A stretch of DNA of 64,000 nt. Source: Larus michahellis. Taxonomy: Eukaryota; Chordata; Aves; Charadriiformes; Laridae. Positions 62,501 to 64,000 of this stretch are shown one piece after another (the stretch's first letter is position 1; each line of letters begins with the position of its first letter). The position numbers and the translations under genes are program-made. A model generated the notes under the pieces. The model was not told where the DNA came from. It searched no databases and saw only the letters and a list, made by a program, of their open reading frames with translations. The stretch is taken from assembly GCF_964199755.1 (NCBI RefSeq), contig NC_133903.1, forward strand, positions 55,372,739 to 55,436,738, written 5' to 3'.

Positions 62501-63953
62501 ATACTAGTAGATCAAAGAAATGGGAGACAGTGGAAACCAGGGAGAGAGAATAGAGGGGTGCCGGAGTGAGCACATCTTGGTGTCTCCTTCCCATAACATA
62601 GTAGCAGTGCTGGAAGTGAAAATAGGTATTGATCTGTGCTGCTCTAGGCTTTGAGACTAATTTTAAAAATGGTCTTGTAATTGTGGAAGAGGGGTTTGGA
62701 AATGCAGTCTGTTCAGCCTAGAAAACTTGGATCTGCAAAAACTGAATCAGTAGTTGTCATACACTAAGTTGCTCCAGTAACCTTTATAGCGATGTGGGTT
62801 GATTGGCTCACTCGGTGAAATAACCTGTTTCAGTGGCAGTGACTGAAAGCACAAAAAGTGAGGGAAGAACCAAGTCTTGTCCCACCTGCTTTGAGTGCCA
62901 CCTCGTTTGCTCCCGGCAGATGGGTGCTGCACGGCTGGTCAGGCAAAACAGTTCCTGGACTCCCACAACCAGCTGGGTGCGGTGGCTGCCTTCTCCAAAG
63001 GTCACTTTATCCACCGATACTTGAGTCTGAGATCTTGATAACTTTCCTGATGACATGTTCCATACCTTAGTGTTCAAGTTGCAGAGTGACCAATGAATGT
63101 TTTTCTCTTGATTTGCTTTACTGAAGCATCTGCTGCAAAGTGAAATGGTCTGGTATATTCAGTGGAAACAGACATCCGTTTCATTTAAAAACTAAAACGT
63201 CAAGTAGATCCCAGAAATGAAGACAAGTAGGGGGTGAAGACATATTCCTGAATGCTGTGAAGGCACTCTACTGTGTGGAGGCAGCGAGAGCAGAATTTAA
63301 GGCAGATGGAAATATTTGGGTTTGAGAAGGAAAAAGCTCTGCTTTCCGTAGAACAAGCAGAATGAATTAGCTTATATAGCAGTTATAATTAGTCTACATA
63401 GTAACTGGTAGTAAGGTAGACTTAACTAACTGTCTGCATGTGCTATAAGCAAATATTTTAAAATTTAAGCACTAATTCAGTCTGATGCTCTCTGTTTTTT
63501 TTTCAGATGACCAACACACAAATATTCCAAATTCAGTTTCATACTGGATTCATAGCCCTGGGAACAACCACACTAAAATTCACCAAGTGAGTATTTTAAG
63601 CTGAACGTTAATCAAACCTGAAGCATAAAAGCCTTAGGAAGGCAGAAGGAGAATATTCACAGATGAAAATTCTGTGTGCATGCATATATTGAGAGCTTTA
63701 TATAGCTTTGCAGAAATATCCTTTCCCTTTTTAACTGTACAACTCTTGTCCCCATTTAGGCCTGAACTGGATGCCTGTGACTCTCCAGACAAATATCCTC
63801 AGCTCTTTCATGTTATACTGGAGATAGAAATACAATCTACAGATAGGCAAACCGAATTAACTCCCCCATGGGAGAACTTCACGACAAAAGACATCAATCC
63901 AACCATTCTCTTCTCCTCTCATCAGGAGCATCAGGACACTCTTGCTTTGGCAG
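38350..63953 (+). CDS. DNAJC6: DNAJC6 (auxilin), 5' part, ten coding exons; continues past the window
   Basis: The spliced CDS joins 38350-38557, 52713-52863, 53791-53840, 53947-54095, 58135-58257, 60397-60530, 61287-61481, 61853-61970, 63507-63586 and 63760-63953: 1402 nt, 467 complete codons, all GT-AG with consistent phases. Auxilin is the neuronal J-domain co-chaperone that recruits HSC70 to strip clathrin from endocytic vesicles. Seen here: the long-isoform N terminus (MSLLGSYRKK), a KDNLKDTLKDT amphipathic stretch, the PTEN-like phosphatase domain (about residues 115-290) with HCMDGRAAS at 225-233, and a C2-like domain (about 295-445), ending SSHQEHQDTLALAG. The clathrin/AP-2-binding region and J domain lie outside. 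GAK is the paralogue, but it would carry an N-terminal kinase domain, absent here. Confidence 0.97.
38558..52712 (+). other. DNAJC6: DNAJC6 intron 1
   Basis: 14-kb intron. It has short simple runs (GT near 38676-38690, C runs near 38936-38952 and 39606-39617, T runs near 41200-41219, 46810-46834 and 49843-49860), a 40-bp tandem duplication at 39461-39540, and otherwise unique sequence. No nested gene recognised. A frame open from 52514 runs through the exon 2 acceptor. Confidence 0.85.
39461..39540. repeat. Two-copy 40-bp tandem duplication
   Basis: 39461-39500 and 39501-39540 are near-identical copies, each beginning AACCCCTAATGAGCCA and ending TGGGGAGA. They differ at only a few positions, so the duplication is recent. 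Confidence 0.93.
52713..52863 (+). CDS. DNAJC6: DNAJC6 coding exon 2
   Basis: The acceptor is TACTTGAAG, with a weak pyrimidine tract; the donor is GTACAG at 52864. Encodes residues 70-119 plus two bases: GASSPDMESSYGGGLLDMV, GGAGRLFSNLKD and three short KD-containing repeats. It is the first exon common to all isoforms. Confidence 0.97.
52864..53790 (+). other. DNAJC6: DNAJC6 intron 2
   Basis: 927-bp intron, unique sequence, nothing further recognised. Confidence 0.9.
53791..53840 (+). CDS. DNAJC6: DNAJC6 coding exon 3
   Basis: Acceptor TCTTCTTTTAG, donor GTAAGT at 53841. A 50-nt exon giving SYTKGELDISYITSRII, the entry strand of the PTEN-like domain. Confidence 0.97.
53947..54095 (+). CDS. 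DNAJC6: DNAJC6 coding exon 4
   Basis: Acceptor GTGTTCCTAG, donor GTGAGT at 54096. Encodes VMSFPAEGVELGFRN and RTFLDSRHPDHYTVFNLSPK, ending FHNR; the phosphatase-like core. Confidence 0.97.
54096..58134 (+). other. DNAJC6: DNAJC6 intron 4
   Basis: 4-kb intron. It contains a T run near 57567-57588 and a short GA run near 57317-57330. No exon recognised; an AG/open stretch near 57148-57235 does not match auxilin. Confidence 0.88.
58135..58257 (+). CDS. DNAJC6: DNAJC6 coding exon 5
   Basis: Acceptor GATTTCTGTAG, donor GTAAGT at 58258. 41 codons: VSECSWPVRQAPSLHNLYAV to NVCVIHCM, including the His-Cys of the degenerate P-loop. Confidence 0.97.
58258..60396 (+). other. DNAJC6: DNAJC6 intron 5
   Basis: 2.1-kb intron with a 26-nt A run at 60088-60113; otherwise unique. 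Confidence 0.9.
60088..60113. repeat. Poly(A) run, about 26 nt
   Basis: Uninterrupted A tract in DNAJC6 intron 5 with no retrocopy body recognised upstream. Confidence 0.92.
60397..60530 (+). CDS. DNAJC6: DNAJC6 coding exon 6
   Basis: Acceptor TCCTTAACAG, donor GTAGAG at 60531. Begins DGRAASAVLVSAMFCFC and ends in PSHR plus two bases. It completes the phosphatase-like loop. Confidence 0.97.
60531..61286 (+). other. DNAJC6: DNAJC6 intron 6
   Basis: 756-bp intron. A short (AAT)n microsatellite lies at about 60901-60916. Nothing else seen. Confidence 0.9.
61287..61481 (+). CDS. DNAJC6: DNAJC6 coding exon 7
   Basis: Acceptor TCTGTCTGCAG, donor GTGAGT at 61482. Encodes YIGYICDLIADKPVIPHC, then the start of the C2-like domain with FNKQRNGCRPFCDILSGET and EYERM. 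Confidence 0.97.
61482..61852 (+). other. DNAJC6: DNAJC6 intron 7
   Basis: 371-bp intron with consensus ends; no further features seen. Confidence 0.9.
61853..61970 (+). CDS. DNAJC6: DNAJC6 coding exon 8
   Basis: Acceptor TTCTTCTCAAAG, donor GTAGGA at 61971. Encodes EYRVQEGKVLIPLGATVHGD and VVVSVYHMRSTIGGRLQAK of the C2-like domain. Confidence 0.96.
61971..63506 (+). other. DNAJC6: DNAJC6 intron 8
   Basis: 1.5-kb intron, unique sequence, no repeat or nested gene recognised. Confidence 0.9.
63507..63586 (+). CDS. DNAJC6: DNAJC6 coding exon 9
   Basis: Acceptor TTTTTTTTTCAG, donor GTGAGT at 63587. Encodes MTNTQIFQIQFHTGFIALG and TTTLKFT, C2-like domain. Confidence 0.96.
63760..63953 (+). CDS. 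DNAJC6: DNAJC6 coding exon 10
   Basis: Acceptor TCCCCATTTAG, donor GTGAGA at 63954. Encodes PELDACDSPDKYPQLFHVIL and LTPPWENFTTKDINPTILFS, ending HQEHQDTLALA plus one base. The gene continues beyond the window. Confidence 0.96.
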
Positions 63954-64000
63954 GTGAGAGCTGCATAGATTTATTCAATTTACACGCTTACCTGCATGCT

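Overview
This is vertebrate nuclear DNA, almost certainly from a bird. The interspersed repeats I recognise are CR1 LINE fragments, the promoters are very GC-rich, introns are short for a vertebrate, and the two readable genes are AK4 and DNAJC6, neighbours on the same strand as in other amniotes (JAK1-AK4-DNAJC6-LEPROT-LEPR). No bacterial operons, CRISPR arrays or intact viral elements were seen.

Layout. Positions 1-6438 hold no coding exon that I recognise. They are probably the first intron of a minus-strand gene whose GC-rich promoter and first exon lie at about 6439-6770. By synteny that gene is most likely JAK1, but no JAK1 coding exon is in the window. Positions 6929-9400 are one large G/T-rich tandem-repeat tract: a pure TGTGG pentamer array, then a degenerate higher-order GT region, then a 15-bp minisatellite. 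It separates the divergent minus-strand promoter from the AK4 promoter (about 9400-9820). AK4 is complete on the plus strand, with five coding exons from 9824 to 21275 giving a 223-residue protein, followed by a 3' UTR of about 2.6 kb ending near 23.9 kb. About 14 kb follows with no coding gene that I recognise; it holds a CpG island at 25.8-26.1 kb with a candidate alternative DNAJC6 first exon, and CR1 copies. DNAJC6 (auxilin) starts at 38350 and runs off the window. Ten coding exons (38350-63953) give about 467 residues: the N-terminal extension, the PTEN-like phosphatase domain and the C2-like domain. The clathrin/AP-2-binding region and J domain lie beyond 64000.

Roles. AK4 is a mitochondrial-matrix member of the adenylate kinase family, linked to nucleotide balance and hypoxia/stress responses. 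DNAJC6 is the neuronal co-chaperone that recruits HSC70 to uncoat clathrin-coated vesicles. They are neighbours, not partners.

Most notable observations: (1) each of the three first-exon CpG islands contains a long, nearly perfect foldback palindrome (6570-6672, 9501-9599, 38212-38273), which is either a real shared promoter feature or a systematic assembly artefact; (2) a CpG-island mini-exon at 25968-25989 would splice in phase onto DNAJC6 exon 2 and give an 8-residue N terminus resembling the mammalian short isoform; (3) AK4 here has Arg at position 159, where I recall mammalian AK4 having Gln; (4) the 15-bp minisatellite keeps several frames open and creates large spurious Cys-rich ORFs.
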